A DNA stretch of 13,662 nt from Akkermansiaceae bacterium UBA2367 (GCA_002344525.1 DDTJ01000090.1:540-14201); one strand, 5' to 3'. Counted from the first letter of the stretch, positions 5,271-13,233 are shown. Translations and numbers: made by a program. The notes: generated by a model from the sequence alone, not told the origin.

Positions 5271-6599
5271 TCACTCGCCTTCCCGAAGACGCTGCCACGC
5301 GGCCTCGACCGGGAAAAACTGGGAATAGTAAAGCTGGCTGTAGTCGTAATGCGCGATCACCTTCTCGATCTCCGCGCGATGCCGCCGCACGAAGTCCGCG
5401 TCGGGACAGAGGGTCACCAGCCAAGCCGCGTAGGCGGTCTCCCGGACGAAGACGAACTCCCGATAGCGCCTCGGCGAACGCTTGCCCAGCTCCTTGATCT
5501 GGACCATGGCCACGTCCACGGCGTCCTGCTCCGAGGCCTGCGGTTTCCACCATTCGTTGAGGACGCGCCAATCGGCCTCAAAAGTCTGCTGCGCCGCCGG
5601 ATCGAATTCCGCGTGCAGAGGCAAGCTCGTCAGGGCCAGCTCGGCACCGGCTTTCAACCCTGCGGCGTAGGCCGCTTTCAGTTCGGGATCGGTCTCCAGT
5701 TCCCACAGCCCGCGCAAGCCGATCACCCCGGAGGCGCATGTCCAGGAATGCCGCCGCTCGTGCTCGAACAACATACCGCGTTTGCAGATTTCCAACCGGG
5801 TCATGCCACTGACCTGACCCTGTTCATACAAGGCGGCGTGGTATCGCTCCGCCCAGATCTCCTTCCCGGTCAGGAGATGGAGCCACTTCATCAGGAAAAG
5901 GAGGCGGGGCGCGAACTCCCAGCCGTCTCCCGCGAAGGTGCCCCGATAAGGGCTGGGAGCCCCGGTGTCGCAGGGCATGCGCCATCCGCTGGCCGCGAGC
6001 GCCTCCGCCACCAATTCGACCTTGGCCACCATCTCGGCCTTCTCCTCCTCCGACGCGAGGCCGGAGTCCAGATAGCGCCACATGCCGTAGAACCACGGCG
6101 CGGTCTGGTCGTTCGACCCCATCGGGTAGGGCGTCCGGCCATCGGTCGCCACATTGCGGGCGATGAAGCCGGGCACCTCGCTCACGGAGGCGAGCAGCAT
6201 CAGGCCCTTGGCCAAGCGCCTCGCTTTTTCCGCGTCCGCGTCCGCCCCGCTGCGCTTCCATCGCAGCACCGCCGCGTCCATGTAGGTGCCGTTGAACATG
6301 CCGCCGTTCTCGGTCGCCGTCCACCAAGCCAAGGCGTTGGGCTTCCCTTCGCGGCATTCCTCGGGGGTGGAACGGGGATAGTTCCCCTCCAAATCCGTGT
6401 AGTCGATCACGATCCCGTGCTCGTCCACGAAGCGCCTCCACATCTCCCCATGGGCCTGCTCGGCCTTTTGGGCGGCGAGGGTCGAAAGATCGGCGCGGGC
6501 AGGCGGGGTGGCGACTGCGGCCAAGGCCAGCAGAAAAGGCAAGAGGGAGAGAGCCTTGCCATCTCCAAGGCCGGAACGATTCGGTTCGCGTGTGGTCAT
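5271..6599 (-). CDS. Secreted protein of unknown function, probably helical toroid
   Basis: A 442-residue protein with a probable signal peptide: a polar n-region of about 15 residues, hydrophobic core ALSLLPFLLALAAVA and cleavage after PPARA near residue 36. I do not recognise the family. The mature part is rich in helices and aromatic residues, with blocks such as NALAWWTATENGGMFNGTYMD (split at about residues 88-108), DQTAPWFYGMWRYLDSG (164-180), WEFAPRLLFLMKWLHLL (227-243), HSWTCASGVIGLRGLWE (284-300) and a C-terminal HYDYSQLYYSQFFP (417-430). Repeated helix pairs with conserved W, Y, D and E are typical of (alpha/alpha)6-toroid enzymes acting on polysaccharides, but no catalytic signature confirms this. 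It follows rimO on the same strand, 198 bases away, across a palindromic element. No Shine-Dalgarno site is visible. Confidence 0.8.
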   Translation of the reverse strand: MTTREPNRSGLGDGKALSLLPFLLALAAVATPPARADLSTLAAQKAEQAHGEMWRRFVDEHGIVIDYTDLEGNYPRSTPEECREGKPNALAWWTATENGGMFNGTYMDAAVLRWKRSGADADAEKARRLAKGLMLLASVSEVPGFIARNVATDGRTPYPMGSNDQTAPWFYGMWRYLDSGLASEEEKAEMVAKVELVAEALAASGWRMPCDTGAPSPYRGTFAGDGWEFAPRLLFLMKWLHLLTGKEIWAERYHAALYEQGQVSGMTRLEICKRGMLFEHERRHSWTCASGVIGLRGLWELETDPELKAAYAAGLKAGAELALTSLPLHAEFDPAAQQTFEADWRVLNEWWKPQASEQDAVDVAMVQIKELGKRSPRRYREFVFVRETAYAAWLVTLCPDADFVRRHRAEIEKVIAHYDYSQLYYSQFFPVEAAWQRLREGE

Positions 6600-6674
6600 T
6601 GGCCGACCACGATAGGAACAATTCGCGGGACCGCAAGGGGTGGAAGAGCGCCCGCTCGCGCCTGAAACGGAGCC

Positions 6675-6756
6675 AAGGTAGCCCTGACCGGCCCGGTCAG
6701 GGAGCGAACGTCGTTTGGACGTCCGATTGGCCGCGCGAGCCGCACGGCCCTACCTT
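6675..6756. repeat. REP doublet with GTAG-foot hairpins
   Basis: AAGGTAG (6675-6681) and its inverse CTACCTT (6750-6756) bracket two different hairpins. On the left, GTAG is followed directly by stem CCCTGACCGG, a one-base centre and stem CCGGTCAGGG (6682-6702). On the right, read on the minus strand, GTAG is followed by stem GGCCGTGCG, loop GCT and stem CGCGCGGCC (6749-6729). The stems are unrelated in sequence but share the head and the outward orientation. GTAG at the foot of a hairpin is the recognition tetranucleotide described for REP sequences handled by REP-associated tyrosine transposases. It lies between rimO and the secreted-protein gene. There is no T-tract, so a role as an intrinsic terminator is not supported. 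Confidence 0.75.
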
Positions 6757-6797
6757 CGCCGCCATTTCCCATCGCCCCTTGGCGAACACAGCACGCC

Positions 6798-8168
6798 TCA
6801 CTCCGCCACCAGATCGTAGCCCCGCCAGTCGCGCACGGTGACCTCGGCGAATTCGCCGACGGGCAGTCCGGCGGGGACGAAGACGGTGCCATCGACTTCG
6901 GGCGCGTCCATCTCCCCGCGCGCTTGGCCGGGGGAATCGACGAGCACCTTGAGCCGACGACCGACCTGCTCGCGGTTGCGCTCTTCGGCGAGGCGCTCAA
7001 GGCGGCGCATCGCCGCGTTCCAGCGTCGCTTGCGGGTCATGTGGTGGACTTGGCCGTCGAGCTTGTCGGCGCGGGTGCCCTCCTCGCGGGAGTAGTTGAA
7101 GACACTGGCCCGCTCGAATCGGGTCGTCTCGATGAACTCAAGCAGTTCGGCGAAATCCTCGTCGTTCTCGCCGGGGAAGCCGACGATGAAGGTGGTGCGC
7201 AGGGAGAGGTCGGGGATGCCCTCGCGCATCCGCCGCACGAGGTCGCGGATGTAGGCTCCGTCGGTCTCGCGCCTCATCGCGTCGAGCATGCGGTCGGAGA
7301 TGTGCTGCAAGGGCATATCGACGTAGCGGGCGACCTTGTCGCTGACGGCGATGGTCTCAATAAGTTCGTCGCTCCAATGCGCCGGGTGGGTGTAGAGGAG
7401 ACGAATCCAGAAGTCGCCCTCGATCTGGTTCAGGGCGCGGAGCAGGCTGGCAAGCGAATCGCCCCGCGTCGAATCGACGGGACTGCGCGGGTTGGGGCGC
7501 TGGCCCTCCCAGCGGTCCATGCCGAAGTAGGTCGTGTCCTGCGAGATGAGGTTGATCTCCTTCACCCCGGATTTTACGAGCGCCTCGGCCTCTTTCACGA
7601 CCGATTCGAGGCTGCGGGAGCGGTGCCGACCCCGGATCTTCGGGATGATGCAGAAGGAGCAGGGGTGGTTGCAGCCCTCGGCGATCTTGATGTAGGCGCT
7701 GTGCCTCGGGGTGAGGCGGAAACGCGGGGTGTCGTAGTCGGGGATGTATTTCGGCGAGGCGGTGACGTGGTTCTCCGAATGCGGCGGCTCGTCCTTGGCG
7801 ACGAGGCTGCGGATCACGGGAGCCACGGAGGTGATCTGGTCGAGCCCGATGAAGGCGTCCACCTCGGGCATCAGACCGGGCAGCTCCTTGGAGAAGCGCT
7901 GGGCGAGGCAGCCGGCGACGATGATCTTCTGCCGGGGCCGGGCCTGCTCGCGATCATCGACCGCGCCGAGGATGGCATCGACGCTCTCCTTCTTCGCTTG
8001 GTCGATGAAGGAGCAGGTGTTGATGATGAGCACGTCAGCGAGTTCCGGCTCGGGCGTCATCATCATGCCCGCCTCCTGGAGGTGGCCGATCATGATCTCG
8101 GAGTCGATCAGGTTCTTGGCGCAGCCGAGCGAGACGAGGCCGACCGTGGTTTTTCCGTCAACGGGCAT
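6798..8168 (-). CDS. rimO: Ribosomal protein S12 methylthiotransferase RimO
   Basis: A 456-residue radical-SAM methylthiotransferase that adds a methylthio group to the conserved aspartate (Asp88 in E. coli numbering) of ribosomal protein S12. The N-terminal domain carries the three cysteines of the auxiliary iron-sulphur cluster: C16 in SLGCAKN, C52 in NTCSF and C87 in AGCLAQ. The radical-SAM cluster motif is CNHPCSFC (C166, C170, C173), followed by IPKIRGRHRSRS, which is typical of RimO rather than MiaB. The C-terminal 70 residues have the features of a TRAM domain. A stretch WEGQRPNPRSPVDSTRGD (around residue 220) is longer than the usual short loop here. The gene follows fabF by 19 bases on the same strand, so the two are probably co-transcribed. 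Confidence 0.97.
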   Translation of the reverse strand: MPVDGKTTVGLVSLGCAKNLIDSEIMIGHLQEAGMMMTPEPELADVLIINTCSFIDQAKKESVDAILGAVDDREQARPRQKIIVAGCLAQRFSKELPGLMPEVDAFIGLDQITSVAPVIRSLVAKDEPPHSENHVTASPKYIPDYDTPRFRLTPRHSAYIKIAEGCNHPCSFCIIPKIRGRHRSRSLESVVKEAEALVKSGVKEINLISQDTTYFGMDRWEGQRPNPRSPVDSTRGDSLASLLRALNQIEGDFWIRLLYTHPAHWSDELIETIAVSDKVARYVDMPLQHISDRMLDAMRRETDGAYIRDLVRRMREGIPDLSLRTTFIVGFPGENDEDFAELLEFIETTRFERASVFNYSREEGTRADKLDGQVHHMTRKRRWNAAMRRLERLAEERNREQVGRRLKVLVDSPGQARGEMDAPEVDGTVFVPAGLPVGEFAEVTVRDWRGYDLVAE

Positions 8169-8187
8169 GGTGGGGAAAAGGACGGGA

Positions 8188-9435
8188 TCAGCCGTCGAAG
8201 CGCTCGACGAGGAGCGAGGCGTTGTGCCCGCCGAAGCCGAAGGAGTTCGAGAGGGCGCGGCGGATCTTCACCTCGCGGGCGGTGTGCGGCACGTAGTCGA
8301 GATCGCACTGCGGATCGGGCTGGTCGAGGTTGATCGTGGGCGGCACGATGCCTTCGGTGATCGCCTTGACGCAAGCGGCCAGCTCGACCCCGCCTGCGGC
8401 GCCGAGGAGGTGTCCGGTCATGGATTTCGTGGAGCTGACGAGAAGTCCGTCCTTCGCGTAGTCGCCGAAGACTCGCTTGATCGCTTGCGTCTCGCAGACA
8501 TCGCCGAGCCCAGTGGAGGTGCCGTGGGCGTTGACGTAGTCGACCTCTTCGGGATTCAGTTTGGCGTGATGCAGGGCCATCTCCATGCAGCGCCGCGCCC
8601 CGTCGCCCTCGGGATGGGGCGAGGTGAGGTGATAGGCGTCGGCGGAGACGCCGTAGCCGGTCAGCTCGGCGTAGATGCGGGCACCGCGGCGCTTGGCGTG
8701 CTCCAGTTCCTCGATCACGACGACGCCCGCTCCCTCGCCCATGACGAAGCCGTCGCGGTCCACGTCGAAGGGGCGCGAGGCGCGTTCGGGTTCGTCGTTG
8801 CGCATGGAGAGGGCTTTCATGTTGCCGAAGCCGGCGAGGCCCATGGGGCAGATCGTGGATTCGGACCCGCCCGCGACGAAGGCGTCGGCATCGCCGAATT
8901 TGATCATGCGCCACGCCTCCCCGATGTTGTGGTTCGAGGTGGCGCACGCGGTGACGATGCACATGTTAGGACCGCGCAGGTCGAACTCCATCGAGACCAT
9001 CCCGCTGGAGATGTTCGCGATCATCATCGGGATGGTGAAGGGCGAGACGCGGGAGGGCGACTTGTGAAGCAGGTTGGCGTGCTGCGTTTCCAGCGTGATG
9101 AGGCCGCCGATGCCGCTGCCGACCATGCAGCCGAAGCGGTCGCGATCGACTTGGTCGAAATCAACGCCGGAATCCCGGATCGCCATCACCGAGGCGGCCA
9201 TGCCGAGCTGGGCGAAGGGATCGGCGCGGCGGGCGTCCTTGTAGTTTTTGAAGAAAGGGCCGGGGTCGAAGTCGCGGACTTGCCCGGCGATCTTGCAGTC
9301 GTAGTCGGCCAGTTCGGGCTTGTCGATGTGCGACACGCCGCTCTTGCCGGAGACGAGGCTGCTCCAGAAAGTCTCCAGATCGTTTCCGATCGGGGAGACG
9401 ACTCCGATTCCGGTAATGACGACGCGGCGTTCCAT
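8188..9435 (-). CDS. fabF: Beta-ketoacyl-ACP synthase II
   Basis: A 415-residue condensing enzyme that extends acyl-ACP with malonyl-ACP in fatty-acid synthesis. The Cys-His-His triad is present: C164 in VTACATSNHNIG, H304 in NAHGTSTGLGD and H342 in KSMTGHLLGAAGG, with K337 just before. The N-terminal RRVVITGIGVVSPIGND and the C-terminal NSFGFGGHNASL are standard for FabF, and the length is normal. The residues after the nucleophile read SNHN instead of the more common GxHA, a variant within the family. The usual neighbour acpP is absent; the upstream gene is the zinc-ribbon membrane protein, 141 bases away. A purine run AAAGAGAAA precedes the ATG. Confidence 0.97.
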   Translation of the reverse strand: MERRVVITGIGVVSPIGNDLETFWSSLVSGKSGVSHIDKPELADYDCKIAGQVRDFDPGPFFKNYKDARRADPFAQLGMAASVMAIRDSGVDFDQVDRDRFGCMVGSGIGGLITLETQHANLLHKSPSRVSPFTIPMMIANISSGMVSMEFDLRGPNMCIVTACATSNHNIGEAWRMIKFGDADAFVAGGSESTICPMGLAGFGNMKALSMRNDEPERASRPFDVDRDGFVMGEGAGVVVIEELEHAKRRGARIYAELTGYGVSADAYHLTSPHPEGDGARRCMEMALHHAKLNPEEVDYVNAHGTSTGLGDVCETQAIKRVFGDYAKDGLLVSSTKSMTGHLLGAAGGVELAACVKAITEGIVPPTINLDQPDPQCDLDYVPHTAREVKIRRALSNSFGFGGHNASLLVERFDG

Positions 9436-9576
9436 TTTCTCTTTTTTACGACGGGGATGGGGGCTGGATGCGAACGGCTAAACTCGCGTGCTTCCAAGTC
9501 ATTGCAAGGCGATTTCTCCCCTCCCGAAAAGCGGGAAATCCCCGGCAGGACGGGCTTTCCGGCACGGACGCGACGC
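9436..9576. other. Spacer upstream of fabF with imperfect palindromes
   Basis: This 141-base gap holds an imperfect hairpin GATTTC-TCCCCT-CCCG / CGGGAAATC with a bulge (about 9510-9540) and a possible CCGG...CCGG pair after it. It reads in several frames as short spurious peptides. It may be another dispersed intergenic repeat, or the fabF leader; no clear -35/-10 pair was found. Confidence 0.3.
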
Positions 9577-9816
9577 TCAAATCTCCAGGATGCGCTCGCG
9601 CTCGTTCATCGCCCCGCAGCGGGGGCATTCGGCGAGGTCGTGGCTGGAGGGGTCCTCGAAAACATGGTCGCAGATGCCGCAGATGACGAAGTGCTTGCGA
9701 CGGCGGTGCTCCCTCCCCTTTCGGAAGATCTCGGCCGCGATCCAAGCGAAGAACAGGGCGCAGAGGATCCCCACGAGATAAACCGCGATCATTCCATCGA
9801 GGGTGACGGGGAACAT
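9577..9816 (-). CDS. Small membrane protein with C-terminal zinc ribbon
   Basis: A 79-residue protein. Residues 8-30 (GMIAVYLVGILCALFFAWIAAEI) form one membrane helix, followed by a basic patch RKGREHRRRKH that should lie in the cytoplasm. The rest is a zinc ribbon with C46-x2-C49 (CGIC) and C64-x2-C67 (CPRC). I chose the ATG at 9816; upstream in-frame codons are poorly matched to a protein and antisense-like. MIAVYLVG at residue 9 is an alternative start. The function is not known; position between the TonB-like and fabF genes suggests co-transcription with the exbB operon. Confidence 0.8.
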   Translation of the reverse strand: MFPVTLDGMIAVYLVGILCALFFAWIAAEIFRKGREHRRRKHFVICGICDHVFEDPSSHDLAECPRCGAMNERERILEI

Positions 9817-9884
9817 GGTGCGAGGAAGGAGGAAAGACGGCGCACAACGCGCTTGGGAGAAGCTTGCACCGCACCGGAGCCAGG

Positions 9885-10610
9885 TCAACCCCCGCCCAGC
9901 TCGATCCAGCCCTTCGCCGCCTCCGAGGCGGGGAGGAAACGCAGGGTCGATTCGACCACGTCGGTGAGTTCGCGTTTCTCCTCCTCCTCCAAGGCCGCCT
10001 CGACGGCGGCGACCCTTACCCTTCCATCCGGCGCGATCTCGATGGACAAGCGGATGGAGGGGAGGTCGTCGGCGAGGTCGAGGTAGTCGTGGAAGATGGA
10101 CCAAGGCGCGAGGGGGCGGTCGGTCAACGAAGGGGCGAGCTTCACTCTCACCGAACCCACCCCGCGAACGCCATCACCCGTCACCGGGGTCACCGGGAGC
10201 GGTTCGATCGGCCCCGGTCCGGCGAGGAGCGAAGGCGGAGGCAGAAGCTCCAGCCCGGCCCGCTGGAACGAGGGGGTGAAGCGGACCCGGTGCGACTCCA
10301 GCCTCACCCGCACGTCCGACGGCGTCGAGGGAGGCAGCAGATAGACGGTGCGGTCGGACAAGCGCTGCAGGACGGCCCTCGTCGCCGGATCGGCCGGCGA
10401 CATCACCAAAATCGAATCCGGCTCCGGCACGACCTGAACGGGCGGAGGATAGACCACTTTGAAGAGGTAGAAACCCACCCAGTGGACCAGCGCCGAAAAG
10501 AACAGGAAGGCGGAGAAATGCATCCAAAGGCGCTTGTCCTTGGCCCACGTGAAGACCCTGCCCCTCCCGTCGGGTTCCTCCATCGCCGTCCTGCCAAAGA
10601 AAAAGCCCAT
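9885..10610 (-). CDS. TonB-like energy transducer (non-canonical)
   Basis: A 241-residue protein with a cytoplasmic N-terminus of about 30 residues, one membrane helix (FSAFLFFSALVHWVGFYLFKVVY, about residues 32-54) and then a proline-rich PPPVQVVPEP segment. The C-terminal region (LSIEIAPDGRVRVAAVEAAL ... RFLPASEAAKGW) has the strand-helix layout of a TonB C-terminal domain. Its place directly after exbB and exbD supports the role of carrying proton-motive energy from ExbBD to outer-membrane transporters. It lacks a long Pro-Lys/Pro-Glu repeat region, and sequence similarity to classical TonB is weak. The ATG at 10610 is preferred; 23 further in-frame codons upstream encode STLNYQLSTN-type sequence from an intergenic repeat. 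Confidence 0.7.
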   Translation of the reverse strand: MGFFFGRTAMEEPDGRGRVFTWAKDKRLWMHFSAFLFFSALVHWVGFYLFKVVYPPPVQVVPEPDSILVMSPADPATRAVLQRLSDRTVYLLPPSTPSDVRVRLESHRVRFTPSFQRAGLELLPPPSLLAGPGPIEPLPVTPVTGDGVRGVGSVRVKLAPSLTDRPLAPWSIFHDYLDLADDLPSIRLSIEIAPDGRVRVAAVEAALEEEEKRELTDVVESTLRFLPASEAAKGWIELGGG

Positions 10611-10767
10611 TGGATTAGTTGAGAGCTGATAGTTGAGGGTTGATAGGCTTGGACTCGGTGAGTTGCTTCGGTAGGACAACTCGCTCTTCTGGTGAACCTG
10701 AATTTCGGCGCAAGCCGCTCATTTCCAATCTCTCAACGCCCAGCTCCAAACTCTCCACTCCAAACTA
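10611..10767. repeat. Intergenic region with short inverted and direct repeats
   Basis: Between the TonB-like and exbD genes lie two AGTTGAG units 14 bases apart (10617-10637) and, on the opposite strand at the other end, CTCCAAACT repeats and CTCTCAAC (10730-10767). In the middle is a small inverted repeat GAGTTG / CAACTC (10660-10665, 10677-10682). The exbD stop codon lies within the right-hand repeats. It looks like a relic of a dispersed non-coding repeat and may reduce read-through from exbD into the TonB-like gene. Confidence 0.45.
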
Positions 10768-11172
10768 CTCCGCCTCCAGCTTCGTCGCGAAGGAGACCTC
10801 GAAACCCGCATCGAGGACGAGGCGGGCGATCCCCATGACGACGCCATAGGGCACCGCCTCGTCGCCGAGGATGACGATCTGGTTCGACCGTTTCCGGGCC
10901 TCGACAAGCCGCTCGTCGAGCGATCCGAGATCGACCCGCTCGTCGTTGAAGTAGAACTCCCCCGTGCCGCCCGGCGTCAGGGTGATGAGGTGGGCGTCCT
11001 CCGCCGCCGGGAGGGACGACGACGACGACGGGAGCCGCACTTCGACGCCGGACTTGAGAACCAAATTCGATCCGAGGAGGAAGAAGATAATCAGCAGACC
11101 CATCACGTCCATCAGGGGCGCTGTGTAGAGCATCCCGCCAGCTTGGTCGGAGAGTGTGGATTCCAGTTTCAC
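10765..11172 (-). CDS. exbD: ExbD/TolR-type biopolymer transport protein
   Basis: A 135-residue protein. A short N-terminus (VKLESTLSDQ) leads to one membrane helix PLMDVMGLLIIFFLLGSNLV, which holds D22, the proton-carrying aspartate of ExbD/TolR. The periplasmic domain contains FYFNDERVDLGSLDERLVEA and ends VSFATKLEAE, a normal fold for the family. I set the start at the GTG at 11172: the frame upstream is open but is antisense to the divergent gene, and GTG gives the usual KLEST opening. It starts 32 bases after the exbB stop, so the two should be one transcript. A run of serine codons (residues about 46-50, GAC/TCG repeat DNA) lies after the helix. Confidence 0.93.
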   Translation of the reverse strand: MKLESTLSDQAGGMLYTAPLMDVMGLLIIFFLLGSNLVLKSGVEVRLPSSSSSLPAAEDAHLITLTPGGTGEFYFNDERVDLGSLDERLVEARKRSNQIVILGDEAVPYGVVMGIARLVLDAGFEVSFATKLEAE

Positions 11173-11204
11173 AGGATGTCGGAACCGATGGTGGCCATCC
11201 AAGA

Positions 11205-11888
11205 TCAAGCCCCGGCGGCGACCTCGTCCGGGTTGTCGTCCTCGGCCTGGTCCGACCGGATCGCGATGATGTCCGAGGGCTGGGAACGCAGGTCGCAGAT
11301 CGTGTTCACGATTTCGATCCCGGCGCTCTCCATGTCGTGCATGAGGCTTTTCGCGTAGGCGCGGAGGTGGGAGTAGAAAACGAAGGACGGGATCGCCACC
11401 ATCAGCCCCGCCGCCGAAGTGATGAGAGCCTCGTAGACCCCCTGCGAGATCTCCGCGACCGTGGCGAAGCCGCCCACCGCGTTGATCTGGACGAAGGTAT
11501 CGACCAAGCCCAGCACCGTCCCGAGCAGACCGATGAGCGGGGCGATGTAGGCCACGGTGAGAAGCACGGCGAGGTGCTTCTCCAGCTTCGGCACTTCGAG
11601 CTGGCCGCTCTCCTGCACGATCTCCTTCAACTCCGTGCGAGGCGCCGAGTAGCGCCGGATCGCGGAGTGGATCACCCGCGCGGCCGGTCCCGGCGTCGCC
11701 GCGCATTCGGAGAGGGCCTCGGCGTAGGCCTTGTTGCGGATCAGGTTGCGGAGGCCGAAGAGCAGGTCGCCCACGTCGATGCGAGCGCGGTGGAAATAGA
11801 AAAGCCGCTCCAAGAAAATGGCGATGGCGATGACCGAGCAGCCGAGAAGAAGCCACATCAGCGGACCGCCTTTGGTGATCAAATCCAT
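11205..11888 (-). CDS. exbB: ExbB/TolQ/MotA-type proton channel protein
   Basis: A 227-residue inner-membrane protein. Its first helix (PLMWLLLGCSVIAIAIFLERLFYFH) is followed by a cytoplasmic loop to about residue 105, then helix two (LAVLLTVAYIAPLIGLLGTVLGLVDTF) and helix three (VYEALITSAAGLMVAIPSFVFYSHL). GLLGTVLGL and the EAL.TSAAGL segment are family signatures lining the channel. It should form a pentamer around ExbD and drive the TonB-like protein. The ATG at 11888 fits the normal N-terminus MDLITKGG; an upstream extension to 12158 is in a frame that overlaps the divergent gene and lacks membrane features. It is the first gene of the minus-strand cluster, and 199 bases separate it from the divergent oxidoreductase. 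Confidence 0.95.
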   Translation of the reverse strand: MDLITKGGPLMWLLLGCSVIAIAIFLERLFYFHRARIDVGDLLFGLRNLIRNKAYAEALSECAATPGPAARVIHSAIRRYSAPRTELKEIVQESGQLEVPKLEKHLAVLLTVAYIAPLIGLLGTVLGLVDTFVQINAVGGFATVAEISQGVYEALITSAAGLMVAIPSFVFYSHLRAYAKSLMHDMESAGIEIVNTICDLRSQPSDIIAIRSDQAEDDNPDEVAAGA

Positions 11889-12087
11889 AGTGGGAAAAGC
11901 GTGCCGGGGGCCGGGAAAACCGCGCCGGGAAATCCATACGTAGCACAGGATGGCGACCACGCCAACAGTTTCGTTGCCCTCCCCGGCTCCTCGACAATGG
12001 CCGGAACCGCATAAACTTCGTCCATCGCTTCCAAGCGCCGCCCCCGACTTCGCGGCACCATGATCTCTTTCCCACAGGCCCCACCCC

Positions 12088-13233
12088 ATGACCCAGCCCA
12101 TCGCAAGACCCCGCGTCGCCATCGTCGGCCTCGGCTTCGGCGCCGAGTTCATCCCCATCTACCAGCGCCATCCGAACGCCGAGATGGCCGCGATCTGCCA
12201 GCGCAATCCCGAGTCGCTGAACGAGGTTGGCGACAAGTTCGGCATCGCGAAGCGCTACACCGACTACGCCGAACTCCTCGCCGATCCCGACATCGACGCC
12301 GTCCACATCAACACGCCCATCCCCGACCACGCGGCCCACACCCTCGCGGCCCTCCACGCGGGCAAGCACGTCGCCTGCACCGTGCCGATGGCCACCTCGG
12401 TCGAGGACTGCAAGGCCATCGTCGATCTCTGCGCCGAGACCGGGCTGAAATACATGATGATGGAGACCGTCGTCTACGCCCGCGAGTTTCTTTTCATGAA
12501 GGAGCTCTACGACCAAGGCGAGCTCGGCAAGTTGCAGTTTCTCAAGGCCAGCCACCAGCAGGACATGGACGGCTGGCCGGGCTACTGGCCGGGCCTGCCC
12601 CCGATGCACTACGCCACCCACTGTGTCGGCCCCGTCCTCGGGCTCGCGCGGAACGAAGCCGAATATGTGAGCTGTTTCCCCAGCGGCACGATCCGCGAGG
12701 AGATGCACGCTTGCTACGGCTCGCCCTTTGCCGTCGAGACGACGCACATCAAGTTCCACAAGAGCGACCTCAGCGCCCAGCTTTACCGTTCCCTCTTCGA
12801 CGTGGCTCGGCAGTATCGCGAGAGCTTCGAGGTCTACGGTTCGAAGAAGGCCGTCGAATGGCCCCTCGTCGAGCACGAGCCCCTCGTCGTCCACACCGCG
12901 AAGCGCCCCGAGCCGGAGATCCCCGAGCGAGTCGAATGTCCCGACTACGGCCATCTTCTCCCGGCGGAGATCGCCCCCTTCACCCAAGGCGGCGTCTACG
13001 GCGGCGAGGACGGCGAAGAGCATCTCAGCTTCACCCAAGGGGCCGGGCACGGCGGGTCGCACCCGCATCTGGTGCATCAGTTCGTGCAGCTCCTGCGCGA
13101 CGAGGGCGAAGGGTATCCCAATGCGGTGCAGTCGGCGAATATCACGCTTTGCGGGATTCTCGCGCACGAGTCGGCGCTGAAGGGCGGCGAGATCGTGCGC
13201 CTGCCCGAGTGGAGTCTGACCTCGTCCGACTAG
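12088..13233 (+). CDS. Gfo/Idh/MocA family NAD(P)-dependent oxidoreductase
   Basis: A 381-residue protein with an N-terminal Rossmann fold (VAIVGLGFGAEF, residues 10-21, GxGxxG type) that binds NAD(P). The segment HVACTVPMATS (94-104) takes the place of the usual EKP motif: the lysine is replaced by a V-P pair. MHYATHCVGP (173-182) supplies the conserved His of the C-terminal sugar-binding domain. The family oxidises or reduces sugars and inositols in the cytoplasm; the substrate cannot be told from sequence. No signal peptide is present, unlike many PVC relatives. The gene stands alone between the exbB promoter region and two MITE-like elements; its TAG stop is part of the CTAG that bounds the first element. 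Confidence 0.95.
   Translation: MTQPIARPRVAIVGLGFGAEFIPIYQRHPNAEMAAICQRNPESLNEVGDKFGIAKRYTDYAELLADPDIDAVHINTPIPDHAAHTLAALHAGKHVACTVPMATSVEDCKAIVDLCAETGLKYMMMETVVYAREFLFMKELYDQGELGKLQFLKASHQQDMDGWPGYWPGLPPMHYATHCVGPVLGLARNEAEYVSCFPSGTIREEMHACYGSPFAVETTHIKFHKSDLSAQLYRSLFDVARQYRESFEVYGSKKAVEWPLVEHEPLVVHTAKRPEPEIPERVECPDYGHLLPAEIAPFTQGGVYGGEDGEEHLSFTQGAGHGGSHPHLVHQFVQLLRDEGEGYPNAVQSANITLCGILAHESALKGGEIVRLPEWSLTSSD

Noticed and set aside
6682..6702. Intrinsic terminator after rimO
   Set aside because: The hairpin is strong but no T-run follows on either strand, and the GTAG foot and inverted partner fit a REP doublet better.
7744..10086. 780-codon plus-strand frame
   Set aside because: It runs antisense through rimO, fabF and the zinc-ribbon gene, all of which have clear motifs, and it has low-complexity GC-driven composition.
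11173..13167. Upstream part of an 800-codon minus-strand frame that ends in exbD
   Set aside because: It overlaps exbB on the same strand and the oxidoreductase on the other; only the part after the GTG at 11172 is ExbD.
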